A stretch of 64,000 nucleotides of DNA from Mytilus californianus (Eukaryota; Mollusca; Bivalvia; Mytilida; Mytilidae): the NCBI RefSeq assembly GCF_021869535.1, contig NW_026262593.1:60410318-60474317 (forward strand). Direction: 5' to 3'. The translations under genes were made by a program, and so were the position numbers. Below are positions 1-10,115 of the stretch, in pieces (within the stretch, counting starts at the first letter, position 1; every line of letters begins with the position of its first letter). The notes under the pieces were generated by a model, which saw only the letters and a list, made by a program, of their open reading frames with translations, made no database searches and was not told the origin of the DNA.

Positions 1-5
1 CAGAG

Positions 6-1790
6 ATGGGTCAAGAAAAAATTGAGTGCGACGCCTGCAAGCGAGTAGAAATGTCAGATATCGCTTACTGGTGGTGCGGGGAATGTTCCGAAAATTTATG
101 TCATGACTGTAGAAAATGTCACGAAAAAATGAAAACAACAACAAGTCACTCTGTTATTTCCATCGACGAATATCTAAAACTCAAACCTGAAATAGCATTA
201 CACCCCATTCATTGCGATAAGCATGATAGATCGATAGACCTGTATTGTATCAATCATGATATGGCCCTGTGTCGATTATGCATGACTGAAAATCACAGAG
301 GCTGTTTAAAAATGCTGCCAATAGAAGATGCCGCACGAAACTTCCGAAAATCTCTACACCTTAAACAGACGCTCGAAAGCCTTGAAAATATGCGAGAAAT
401 GTTACAAAGGCTTGCTGAAGATAGACTAGAAAATATTACGGACATTGAACAATCGGAAAAACTTGTAAAGGAGAAGATATCGACAGTTCGAGACCGATTG
501 ATTAAACACATAGAGGCTTTGCATGAACAAATTCAAGAAGAAGTGTCTAGTATTTGCTTTCAAAAAACACTCCAACTAAAGCGACAACACAATGACATCC
601 TAGAACAGCAAGAAACAAACAAACTCTGGACCAAAAATATTGAAACGATGATAGCGATGGGTTCCGATATGAACTTGTTTTTGATGTCACAAAAGTATAG
701 AGACGTTCGGAAAGGCCAGGAAATTTTCGTGAATGAAAATCAGAGACAATCCCAACGATATCATATATCGTATCATGAAACTGAAAACATGCTCGGCAGT
801 ATTAAATCATTCGGATACATCAATGTGACAACGACACAATCTAAAGTCGCTATGCCGACTGATGAACCGATGCCTCTAAAGTATTTCCCGCTAGATATGA
901 ACAGGTTGCGCATGCGAGACGGTTCAGCTTTACCGCCATTACCGTTGAGCAGATTAACGAATCGGACAAAGTTCTCTCGAACAACTATGGGAACAAATAA
1001 AACACTGAAACCTGAAAACTTCCGCATGAAAAAGAAAATTGAAGTACCGAAGACGAGAAAAAATCTCGATTACGTATGGATTACTGGCATCCAATATATT
1101 CCTACAACAAACAAAATTCTCGTCTGCAACAGGAACGATAATCACCTTTACCTGTATGATGATTATGGAAGAAAAATAAAAGAAGTACCACTTGCCACAA
1201 GACCATGGGGGATAACTTTACTAATGGGAACTCAAAGTGCTGTTGTTACACTACCAGAAATCAAAGCTATACAATTCATCAATATCATGACATTTGCTCC
1301 GGCTAAAACGGCTAATGTGGGAACATGGTGTGCAGGAATCACCAACGTGAGCAACCAGCTTATCATCGGTTGCGATGGTTGCTTTAAAGTCTTAGATGCC
1401 AGTGGTAACCTTAAGCATACTGTCCCAGTCGATGGCGGCAGAATATGGTATATCCATGCCTGTTTGAACGGAACTATTGTTTATAGTGATACGTATAAGG
1501 TTTATGGTGTCACCATTGATGGAGGAGAGATCTTCCGTTATGAAAGTGAAGATATGGATTGTTCAGAGGGAATAACGACCGATTACAATGATAACATCTA
1601 TGTAGCTGGGAGAGATTCCAATGATATTCACCAGCTTTCTCTGAATGGCGAACTCCTACGTATCATACTGAGTAAATCAGATGGACTCGTTAAGCCGTAC
1701 GCGCTCCATTTTCGAAAAAAGGCAAGACAACTTTACGTCTCGTTTGACGGAAAGTTTATTGCCGTTTATGACGTCAAAAATAGTAGATGA
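6..1790 (+). CDS. TRIM-like B-box / coiled-coil / beta-propeller protein, intronless
   Basis: Uninterrupted 594-residue ORF. An N-terminal B-box1-like zinc site is visible (C8, C11, C24, C27, C32, C35, H39, H48), followed by a B-box2 (C70, H73, C81, H84, C89, C92, H97). Residues about 105-225 are rich in Glu, Lys, Leu and Gln with heptad-like spacing, as in a coiled coil. Residues about 355-594 show repeated beta-strand segments with Asn/Asp turns, such as LVCNRNDNHLYLYDDYGRK, typical of the NHL-like propeller of bivalve TRIM56/TRIM71-like proteins. There is no RING finger before the first B-box, so ubiquitin-ligase activity should not be assumed; a scaffold or RNA/protein-binding role is the safer inference. 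The start is the first ATG, five bases into the window, so an upstream exon cannot be excluded. Bivalve genomes carry large expansions of such single-exon genes. It lies opposite to, and probably inside, the TMEM44-like gene. Confidence 0.9.
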   Translation: MGQEKIECDACKRVEMSDIAYWWCGECSENLCHDCRKCHEKMKTTTSHSVISIDEYLKLKPEIALHPIHCDKHDRSIDLYCINHDMALCRLCMTENHRGCLKMLPIEDAARNFRKSLHLKQTLESLENMREMLQRLAEDRLENITDIEQSEKLVKEKISTVRDRLIKHIEALHEQIQEEVSSICFQKTLQLKRQHNDILEQQETNKLWTKNIETMIAMGSDMNLFLMSQKYRDVRKGQEIFVNENQRQSQRYHISYHETENMLGSIKSFGYINVTTTQSKVAMPTDEPMPLKYFPLDMNRLRMRDGSALPPLPLSRLTNRTKFSRTTMGTNKTLKPENFRMKKKIEVPKTRKNLDYVWITGIQYIPTTNKILVCNRNDNHLYLYDDYGRKIKEVPLATRPWGITLLMGTQSAVVTLPEIKAIQFINIMTFAPAKTANVGTWCAGITNVSNQLIIGCDGCFKVLDASGNLKHTVPVDGGRIWYIHACLNGTIVYSDTYKVYGVTIDGGEIFRYESEDMDCSEGITTDYNDNIYVAGRDSNDIHQLSLNGELLRIILSKSDGLVKPYALHFRKKARQLYVSFDGKFIAVYDVKNSR

Positions 1791-1826
1791 ATTGAACGTT
1801 TTATATTCCTTTTTGTTACTGTTGAT

Positions 1827-1832
1827 AATAAA
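1827..1832 (+). promoter_or_regulatory. polyadenylation signal AATAAA
   Basis: A canonical AATAAA lies about 40 bases after the stop of the TRIM-like ORF. It is well placed to end a transcript with a short 3' UTR. Confidence 0.6.
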
Positions 1833-1928
1833 GAGTCAATATAGAAACAGTGAATATATTTTGTTTTTCTAAATTGGTTTAAGATTCAACCACATAACAT
1901 AAAAGGCACTAGTAATTAAATGCTTAAC

Positions 1929-2055
1929 CTGTAATGATTTTTGTTGAGCTAATATGGCCCCAATACAGCTTAGACCATCAGCAATCATGTGTAGCATAAT
2001 AGATGACATTACATAACGGTTGATTTTCATTGTCCGACGTTGGTTTGTGTAGAAT
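1929..2055 (-). CDS. TMEM44-like membrane protein, coding exon 2 (partial gene)
   Basis: The minus strand reads TTTTTCAG at the acceptor, 127 bases of open frame and a GTTAAG donor after CAG. One base completes the Ser codon left by exon 1, followed by 42 codons ending in phase 0. The peptide contains a basic loop (QRRTMKINR) and a hydrophobic segment ending in DGLSCIGAILAQQ. This pattern of a small polar residue, then Gly-Ala-Leu-Leu-type helix, then Gln matches my memory of the region of vertebrate TMEM44 that reads GALLARQ, and of PQ-loop-type transporters in general. The remaining exons should lie to the left of position 1, so the TRIM-like ORF on the other strand would be inside an intron or the 3' part of this gene. 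The family assignment rests on short similarity and is tentative; the exon itself is well supported by phase. Confidence 0.65.
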
Positions 2056-2084
2056 CTGAAAAAGAAAAAAGCGTTAAGTGTTAC

Positions 2085-2088
<4 letters not shown>

Positions 2089-2136
<48 letters not shown>
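2089..2136. repeat. (GA)24 microsatellite
   Basis: Perfect GA dinucleotide run of 48 bases. On the minus strand it is a (TC)24 tract that ends about 30 bases before the acceptor of the TMEM44-like exon 2, so it extends the polypyrimidine tract of that intron. Confidence 0.97.
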
Positions 2137-2140
<4 letters not shown>

Positions 2141-3643
2141 ACTACCCTTGTTAGTTAGAAATGGAACCAGTAACCTGGTAGTATAAATTTTCATTTAATT
2201 ACGAATCCTCATCCTTACTTTAGAAAACATATATACCATATTGAAGAAATATATCATTTATCTAAGCACAAAAACAAATACGGCAATTCAAAAAATTTCT
2301 CATATGTTAAAAACAACAGAGGTCAATGTGAACATATTATCTTGATGTCCCATTTGAGATGAAAAATCCAACAGTGAGAACAAATGACATCATCATCGAT
2401 TACAACAGTTTGAAAAGAAGAGAAAAGGTTAAAAAGTCATCTCCTTTGTATAGTTATGATTTAGCTGAGTCGGTTTAACCTTTGAATAGTTTATAGAGAG
2501 TTCAGCTCTCAACTTTGTCTTAAGGGCTGAGAAGATTTTTTAACCAAACGTTATAAGAATACCTGCGAATTGTCACAATGTGCTTATCTGGCATCAAGAA
2601 CTGCTATTGTTAATTATTCGTATTTTAACTAAGGTTTTTCTTATAGTGTTAGTGAACTGTTAAATGGTCAATACTGCTGCTGGTAGACTGTTTCCATTCC
2701 AGGAACTATTGCTGGTGTATTGTTTATAGGAAAATAGAAGGTGTGATAAGTTCATTTTAAAAATAGTCCACACAATATTATAAATCTATTAGATGCTACC
2801 CTTTAGATTTTCACATGACAATAGTCAATTACAGTGGAACTGCACCCTAATCTTTATAAACCTTATGGTAAGAGCATGTTTTGATTTAAATAAGCTGGTA
2901 TATGAATTGTCAATGAATAACTAACTATTATGCAATCCAATTCTAAAAATAGATTTGCAATACACTTCCAAACTCTTAATTATCTATTTTTGATATTTTT
3001 TCATATTACGTCTGTTTGTTTTGTTCACACATTGTTGTCAATATAATGGTATTTTATGCGACTGTCATACAAGTGATAGGTTCAGCTAGCTATAAAACCA
3101 GGTTCAATCCACCATTTTCTACATAAGGTAATGCCTGTACCAAGTCAGGAATATGGCAGCTATTTTCCATTCGTTTGATGTGTTTGAGCTTTTGATTTTG
3201 CCATTTGATAAGGGACTTTCCGTTTTGAATTTTCCTTGGAGTTCGGTATTTTTGTTATTTTACTTTTTACAGTGTGATCTCACACAATACACCTTGCTAT
3301 TTCCGGTTGCTTTGTACTGGTAAGGATAAAAAAGGCAGAAGTGGGCAATCAAAACTCATAAGTCGAAGAGAAAGTGACATCGCCATGCCAAAACATGAGT
3401 AGAACGACGAAAAGACGAAAATGTCCACATAACACTACATAGAAAACTAATTATTGATAAATTGTGTGCTACATGTATGTGTGTTTTTCAAAAATCCTTA
3501 TATTTTGGCGTGAATTAACATTTAAGAGATATTTTTGTCAAAATAGGCACCTAGTGCACTAAAATTGGTGCCATTCAATACAAATAATGTCAAAGAAAAT
3601 CTACATTAATCATTGTATTTGAATATATAGAACTGTTACTTAC
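2137..3643 (-). other. intron 1 of the TMEM44-like gene
   Basis: Bounded by donor GTAAGT (3643-3638) and acceptor AG (2057-2056). It is AT-rich with no coding signal. The stretch at about 3345-3450 (ACTCATAAGTCGAAG..., CATAGAAAACTAA) is a decayed fragment of dispersed family B. I see nothing else recognisable. Confidence 0.55.
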
Positions 3644-3768
3644 GATATATGGACAAGTGTCCAGAGGGCAGCACTGAACACTCCAAGCATAACCCCAGCT
3701 AGTTCCTGGTCATCTATACATCCATCTATATAGAACAGTATACGGTGCACAGTACAGTTTCCCTCCAT
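3644..3768 (-). CDS. TMEM44-like membrane protein, coding exon 1 (start)
   Basis: On the minus strand an ATG at 3768 opens 41 codons plus two bases, ending at a strong GTAAGT donor. The peptide starts MEGNCTVHRI, has a short acidic stretch (DGCIDDQEL) and then a hydrophobic helix GVMLGVFSAALWTLVHI, the first predicted membrane segment. Joining to exon 2 gives VHI-S-FYTNQRR without a shift. Vertebrate TMEM44 has a similar start: a short lumenal segment with Asp and Cys residues, then a helix. The function of the family is not established. The ATG is preceded by TTAAAGAAAA; no upstream in-frame coding is evident. Confidence 0.6.
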
Positions 3769-4540
3769 TTTTCTTTAACTGAATGTCTAACAATATGATT
3801 CACTTAAAGTACAAAGGACACTACCATTTTCATACTCATTTTTAAGTATGATTTATGAATTTTATCGTTGCAAATTCCATTGCAGATTAAAAAACAAAGT
3901 AGAATTAATCCGTAATTAGTTGTAGATATAAAAGTAAATGTTAATATTCTTTTCTATTAAATACGTGCATATGTTCACACATAAAAAGATGAAAATACGA
4001 GAGTAATAACCTTTCAACGTTCAAACTATTTTTAATATGTATTTATTGTAAAATAACGACAAACTTCAAATACACATTGATCAATAATATTTTTCAGTTA
4101 ATTTAACATACGAACAAATATAATTTGACCAGTTTCTTTATAGCAACACATGGTACATACTGTAAATATATAAAAAAAACACATTTCCTCTTCAGAGATT
4201 TCAGTTATTATATCCGATTGACACCTTTATGACAAAACTAGGATGCCAACATTATGTTGACAAAATTCTTATATATATTTGTATGAGCTTTTGGACCGGC
4301 TGTTGCAATACTTAATCCTTGTTCAATACATAAGTCGAAGGTCAAATATCACACAATCGAACACAGTCTTAAACGATACGAAAATGGAAACAATTCTTTA
4401 ATAATCTGAAAAGCAACAGATTGGGATTTTTTTATCGATTCAAATCGATCTTATACATATGACGTCAAGACCGAATAAGATATAAGGATAGTTTGTACTC
4501 AGCTTGAAAAGGTAGATCAAGTAATGATCGGTAATTCAAA
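3769..4540. other. AT-rich upstream flank, no gene seen
   Basis: This region lies upstream of the TMEM44-like start codon and should contain its 5' UTR and promoter, but I cannot point to a specific element. No open frame of note. Confidence 0.4.
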
Positions 4541-4544
4541 AGAG

Positions 4545-5785
4545 CGAATTGTTGACACAACCAATAATAAACCATTGACACATTCAAGGGCGTAAAGTGA
4601 AATGTTGATATAATGAAAGGCATAGAGTGATTTGTTGAAACATCAAAGGGTGTAAAGTGGAATGTTGACACAACCCAGGGTGTTGAGTGAATTGTTGACA
4701 CCGCCAAGATTGTACCGTAACTAAATAGAGTGAACTGTTAAAACAACCAAGGTTGTACTGTCACTAAATAGAGGAAGTTGTTGACACCGCCAAGAGTGTA
4801 CCGTAACTAAATAGAGTGAACTGTTAAAACAACCATGGGTGTACTGTCACTAAATAGAGAAAGTTGTTGACACCGCCAAGAGTGTACTGTGACTAAATAG
4901 AGTGAACTGTTAAAACAACCATGGTGTACTATCACTAAATTGAGAAAGTTGTTGACACCGCCAAGAGTGTACTGTGACTAAATAGAGTGAACTGTTAAAA
5001 CAACCATGGTGTACTATCACTAAATTGAGAAAGTTGTTGACACCGTCAAGAGTGTACCGTAACTAAATAGAGTGAACTGTTAAAACAACCAAGGGTATAC
5101 TGTCACTAAATAGAGAAAGTTGTTGACACCGCCAAGAGTGTACTGTGACTAAATAGAGTGAACTGTTAAAACAACCATGGGTGTACTATCACTAAATAGA
5201 GAAAAGTTGTTGACACCGTCAAGAGTGTGCCGTAACTAAATAGAGTGAACTGTTTAACAACCATTGGTGTACTGTCACTAACTAGAGCAAGTTGTTGACC
5301 GTAACCGTTGAGTGTACCGTAACTTAAAAGAGTTAACTATTAAAACAACCATGGGTGTACTGTAACTAAATAAAGTGAACTATTGAATCAACCAAGGTTG
5401 TATTGTATCTAAATAGAGTGAATTGTTGACATCGCCAAGGTTGTACTGTAACAGAGTGGATAAGTTGAATCAATCAAGGGTAAATAGTGAAATGTTGACA
5501 CATACAAGGATGTAGAGTTAATTGTTGACACAATCAAATGTGGACAGTGAATTGTTGACACAACTGAGGTTGTAGAGTAAACTGTTGACACAACCAAGGG
5601 TGTAGAGTAAATTGTACCACACCTTCTTGTTTTATATCAACTGAACCAGAGGGTGTGTACTGTAACTAAAAAGAGTGAATTATTTAACACAATCAACGGT
5701 GTATTGTACTTAAAAAGGGTGAATTATTGACACACACAAGGGTGTACTGTCACTAAATAGAGTGAATTATTGACACCACTGAAAA
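4545..5785. repeat. 43-bp minisatellite with 86-bp dimeric core
   Basis: The core (about 4725-5325) alternates two related 43-bp monomers. One reads GTGAACTGTTAAAACAACCA then GGGTGTACTGTCACTAAATAGA; the other reads AAGTTGTTGACACCGCCAAG then AGTGTACTGTGACTAAATAGA. This makes about seven 86-bp dimers. Both flanks (4545-4725 and 5325-5785) hold more diverged, shorter monomers of about 31-43 bases with the same GTTGACACAACCAAGG core and no regular alternation. Small ORFs here are repeat translations. Confidence 0.93.
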
Positions 5786-5789
5786 AATG

Positions 5790-6786
5790 TCGATGCAAGA
5801 CTAATCTGTTAAAATAACATGTAGCTAAATGTGTCAGAAATGTATTAAAAGAACATTTTTGTATTGCCATTTAAAAGGGACCAAAGGGGGCTTGGGATAT
5901 GATGCGTTGCGTTATGTAGCCACTCAGCACATATAAATGTTAGAAGTGAAAAAATTAAAAATAATATTTCTGGAAAATTAGATAAAAAGAAAAAAATTCC
6001 ATGATTAAAGACGACATTGAAAAAAGTAAAAATAATACTATGTCCCTGATACGCTTTCGTTTGTTTTGATATGATTATGTGATGTACAATACTATACCTT
6101 ATTGTGTGGAGAGGACGAATTTTAAATTAGACTATTGTCCAATCCAATTCAATTTATTATTATTATTAAATTATTTAGTACGAATAAAATATCGTTTAAA
6201 AATAATCAGTTTCTAAATAAGGTGTCCATGTAGGCAACATTTTTCATATAATTCAGCCTGTGCTCTACGTATAACCTTTCCAATTAAAATATTTTTTATT
6301 CCAACGTATTATTGTAACAAACGGACAAAACTGTGATCTAAAATATCCCAAAATGATATATATATATATATATTGATACTATGTTTCTACCCGCGGCCTT
6401 CAGAGAGTAGCTTTTTCAAAAAAAGGAAATATACTTCCTTGAGCTGAGTCCGTCACGATCAAGGTAATTCTGTAGGTTGGCACAACGAAGATTTCTAGCA
6501 ACACTTTCTGCTGTATTTTTATATAAGATTTTCAATTTCAATATGGAAATATTATGCTACTCTCATTTGAAAATATGAAAAGCATAAATTTAATTGGATT
6601 TTAACAAAATATTTCTAATTCAACCTGTCAGGAAATTGGAAATGTAGATACATATACATGCTAACTTCTACGCCATTTGGTTTCTGGTGGAGAGTTGCTT
6701 CATTGACAATTATACCTCATGTTGTTATTTCTAAATATGATTATAATATTATACAAAATACTTTCAGAAGATTTCTTTGTGCAAGT
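5790..6786. other. AT-rich unique-looking stretch with a short (AT)n
   Basis: No coding signal or recognisable element. A TATATA run of about 19 bases lies at 6355-6373. Confidence 0.4.
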
Positions 6787-7143
6787 CATACTTTCTAGAA
6801 AACCAATTTGAATCAAACGGACAACATCTAGATGCTTGATTTTATTTTATCGACGCCATATTTTTTATGTTTGATTGGTGTGTTGTAACAGATACCGTTA
6901 ATGTTATCGTTGTTCATACTTTGTAGAAAACCACTTTGATTCAACACACAGACAACACCAAGATGCTTGATTTTATTTTTCCGACGCCATATTTGTTATT
7001 TTTAACAGATACCGTTAATGTTATCGTTGTTCATACTCTGTAGAAAACCACTTCGATTTAACAAACAGACATCATCAAGATGCTTCGGATTTGATTTGAT
7101 TTTATCTACAACATATTTGGTATGCGTTTTAACAGATAATCGG
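6787..7143. repeat. three diverged tandem copies of a ~115-bp unit
   Basis: Copies begin at about 6787, 6915 and 7032 with CATACTTTGTAGAAAACCA and share AAGATGCTTGATTTTATTTT, CGACGCCATATTTGTTAT and AACAGATACCGTTAATG. The first has a short extra segment (TTTGATTGGTGTGTTG). The array abuts the retroelement remnant at 7145. Confidence 0.88.
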
Positions 7144-7144
7144 C

Positions 7145-7500
7145 ATGATAATAGGAATTAACTGTGCTCCTTTTCAAGTCATCTTTCCAATTTCACTTGG
7201 GAGGCGCTATGCTATGAAAAACGAAAAAGAAATGATTTTCGATTCCCCCATGTTGTTAATTTTCCTTTTTTGGACAATCATGTTCCTTAGCCCCTTCTTA
7301 CGTTATGTGTATATTTCCCAAATCGTTTGTTATGCCATGTCAGTGGTGACGTTTTAGATTTTAACGAACGTAATCTTCATTTAACTGGGAAACTATTAAG
7401 TCATGAATTTCGTTACCACAAATTACTTAAAACCTTTACTAAACTCTTTCATAGTTACAATAGTCAACCTATTTTCAACTGATTTTCAAAGTTTACTCTC
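7145..7500 (+). pseudogene. reverse-transcriptase C-terminal remnant (same element as 46340)
   Basis: Reading across frames gives FPFLDxxVPLxPxYGVYISQIV, then DFNERNLHLTGKLLSHEFRY and HKLLKTFTKLFHSY. These are the same landmarks as in the remnant at 46358-46680. This C-terminal part of a retroelement polymerase is widespread in bivalves and cnidarians. At least two frame changes and a stop interrupt it. Only the last part of the protein is present; the RT catalytic core is absent. It is followed directly by a family-A tail, as at 46-47.8 kb. I cannot decide the superfamily (LINE or Penelope-like). Confidence 0.7.
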
Positions 7501-7862
7501 ATGTTGTGCTGTTACACCACTGTCCAGTTTTGAGAGGTTTTAGCGCTCACATATATGTTTAACCCCGCCAGATTCTTTATGTGCTTTTATCAAGTCATGC
7601 CTGTAATTCAGTTGTTGTCGTTAGTTACTATCTACGATATTTCTATTCGTTTGTTGTTTTCAGTATCTATCAGGCCCGTTGGGTTTTCTCTTTTGAAATG
7701 TTTCACATTTTGACCTGATGAGGCCTTTTATAGCTTACTATACATAACAGTTTTTATCCATGTTGAAGGCCGTACACCCTATAATTGTTTACATCCTCAT
7801 CCTTTGGTCTCTGGTGGATATTAGTCTCATCGACAATCAAGCCATATCTCCTTATTTTAATT
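7500..7862 (-). mobile_element. dispersed family A, probable retroelement 3' tail
   Basis: It carries the family-A landmarks GTTACACCACTGTCCAG, TTTAACCCCGCC, GGCCTTTTATAGCTTACTAT, GTTGAAGGCCGTAC and ATATCTCCTTATTTT. It is colinear with the RT remnant just upstream, which is the reason for calling the family a 3' tail. Confidence 0.8.
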
Positions 7863-8024
7863 TAATAAACTTATTTGTATAATACAGATTTCATAACGGA
7901 GCTTCTCAAGAGAAGAGGAATGAAAAAAGCATCCTTTAACTGCACGATCCACTATATAGATGCATTCATCTTTCTAAATAATTCTGAAGGTGTGGTGACT
8001 ATGAATAAATGGAATTCTAGGTAA

Positions 8025-8290
8025 ACATTAATGAGACAGCAACCCAAACACACACATAACCAAAATGACACCTAAAGGTCAACAAACAGTCTTCAACAAT
8101 AGACATGTGTCTTTACAATATGTTAAGCTATAGATTGTACCGTTGTAAATAAATTAAAGAGAAACTATCACAGACCTGCCATCAACACCGAATTCTCAAA
8201 ATAGAAAATAAATGCAAATTTAAAATATGACACAAGACAACTACCGAAGAGGTTGGTAAATAGAACCAACCTCACTAAACCTGAAACAAA
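8025..8290 (+). repeat. dispersed family K fragment
   Basis: Contains AATGAGACAGCAACCCAAAC, CCTAAAGGTCAACAAACAGTCTTCAAC and GAAACTATCACAGACCTGCCATCAACACC. Related copies are at 20630-20860 and 34950-35225. Confidence 0.65.
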
Positions 8291-8584
8291 ATACTCCTAA
8301 ATTTTCCTATTGTGAATTTTCCATTTCTATGTTGCAACTTTCCAGCAGTTCCTTTATAGTATATCTCCAAGTTTATACGATATACAATGTACCAGGGTCT
8401 GGCTTCATATCGTTATTTTCGTGATCGAGTTACTACTTAAAAGGAGTCTATAACCAAGCGTCAATAATGGTCAAATTGAAGTGCTAGTAATCTTTTTTTA
8501 TGGAAAACTCACCATCCCAGTAGTCAGCACTTCTGTGTTGACATGAATTATCATCGATATGGTCATAATTATAAATAAACTTTA

Positions 8585-8825
8585 AAACAAAAACTTAGAA
8601 TTTTTCGAAATACTTATGATTTTCTACCCTTGGAATAGATAATCTTAGCTGTATTTGGAAAACCTTTCAGAAATTTGGGTCCTCAGTGCTTTTACAACTT
8701 CAAACTTTGTTTTTTTTTAATTTTTTTATTCGAGCGTCACTACATAGAGTCTGTTGAAGACGAAAGACGCGTTTGGCGTGCACAATTTTAATCCTGATAT
8801 CTATGATGAGTTTTTGATTTGGTTG
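8585..8825 (-). repeat. dispersed family C (SINE-sized element)
   Basis: Reverse complement of the family: start near ATCATAGATATCAGGATTAAA, then CACGCCAAACGCG, GACGCTCGAATAAAAAAATT, and an end with TTAGCTGTATTTGG and TTTCGAAAAATTC. About 240 bases. Other copies at 9605, 14500, 28670, 56135 and 63725. Confidence 0.8.
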
Positions 8826-8924
8826 ACGTTATGGAATATATTTGTCACAGATGATATGTTCTATCGGCGTCTTATCACTGGATCTTTACTTGTTCTAACC
8901 AAAACGACGGGTGCCACTAGAGTG

Positions 8925-9095
8925 CAAAAACTGTCTACCCTTTGGAGTTCACCTCCTGTTTTGATGGGATTCGTGTTACTCAATTCTTAGTTTTGTACGC
9001 AGTGTTTTGTTGATTGTTATTTGTCTGTTCATCTTTTTCTGTTGATCATGCTTTTGTTTGTCGTTCCTCGACTTGTTTTTTTTTATAGCTTTTCT
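8925..9095 (-). repeat. dispersed family B fragment
   Basis: GATGGGATTCGTGTTACTCAATTCTTAGTTTTG and TGCAGTGTTTTGTTGATTG-like sequence match the GTGGGGTTCGTGTTGCTCAG core seen at 25.8, 51.0 and 53.4 kb. Decayed. Confidence 0.6.
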
Positions 9096-9604
9096 TAATT
9101 GGTATCTGAGTGCCAATATAGAGAAAAACGAGAAGTTCTGGTACTGAAATTGACTCTAAATCTGGTGTATAAAGTTACATGTCCACAATAGGTTCCCGGC
9201 CCTTAATCTTCCGAAACTTCCTATTAGAAAATATTCTAGTTAAACTTCAAATGAGATTCATATATCGAAATATCTATAAAATGTCAACCATGGATTTTTA
9301 TACAGGGGTAATAGGCTGGACATTTTGTCACAAATGTTGTGTATTACATTTATTAACACATAATGATCCTATTTGTAGCTGTCAAATAGCCGATTAATTG
9401 CTTGTACTTGTATGAAGAATCTGACAGCTTTACAAGTATTTTGTCACCATTTTGTACTTATGATTTAGTATGACAAGAATACAATAGACAGTCCCTTTAT
9501 ACGACTGGATTCTTTTATACGTAAAAATCAATGCAAATCATATTGTCACATCTTGTCCCTTCTTTTAGCGAGTTACCCAGGTACTCTAGAACAGCAACGG
9601 TAAA

Positions 9605-9722
9605 TAAACTCATCAAAGATACCATGATTAAAATTGTGTAAGGCAGACGTGCGTTTCGCCTAGAAAAGACTTATCAGTGACGCTTGAATAAAAAAGGTTA
9701 AAAAAGGCCTTCTAAAGTACGA
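9605..9722 (+). repeat. dispersed family C, 5' part
   Basis: AATAAACTCATCAAAGATACC, GCAGACGTGCGTTTCGCCTA, CTTATCAGTGACGCTTGAAT, ending AAAGTACGAAGT. It runs straight into a family-D copy. Confidence 0.8.
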
Positions 9723-9724
9723 AG

Positions 9725-10115
9725 TAAAGGATGTTCGCCAGGCATGTTTTGGAATTTTTGTCCTCTGGTTTTATCTATTTGAATGCCTTAAAAAATTTTG
9801 CCCACAAACCCCCATTTTTCTTTTTATAACTCTTTTACATGTAAAATTTTAAGCCATCTGTAAAAGTCCTATAAAATCTTTGTTATTTTCTAATAGTTTT
9901 TGTGAACTTAAACTCGTCAATGATAAAGTATGAAAAATCAAGAGATAACATTTTCCCGCCAAAATTTCAATGGCTAATATCTCGAAAACGAGCACACGTA
10001 CCTATATTTTGTTTCCGCTCATTTTGGTTCCTTTACTAATCCCCTATCAATATATACTAGTGTTATGAAAAGCTTGTTATTTTGAAACTGAGTAGCGAAC
10101 TTCCTTAAAGAGCAA
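9725..10115 (-). repeat. dispersed family D (~390 bp)
   Basis: Shares CCCGCCAAAATTTCAATGG, TATCTCGAAAACGAGCACACG and an end AAAGCTTGTTATTTTGAAAC-TGAGTAGCGAACTTCCTTA with the opposite-strand copy at 59450-59965. Confidence 0.75.
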
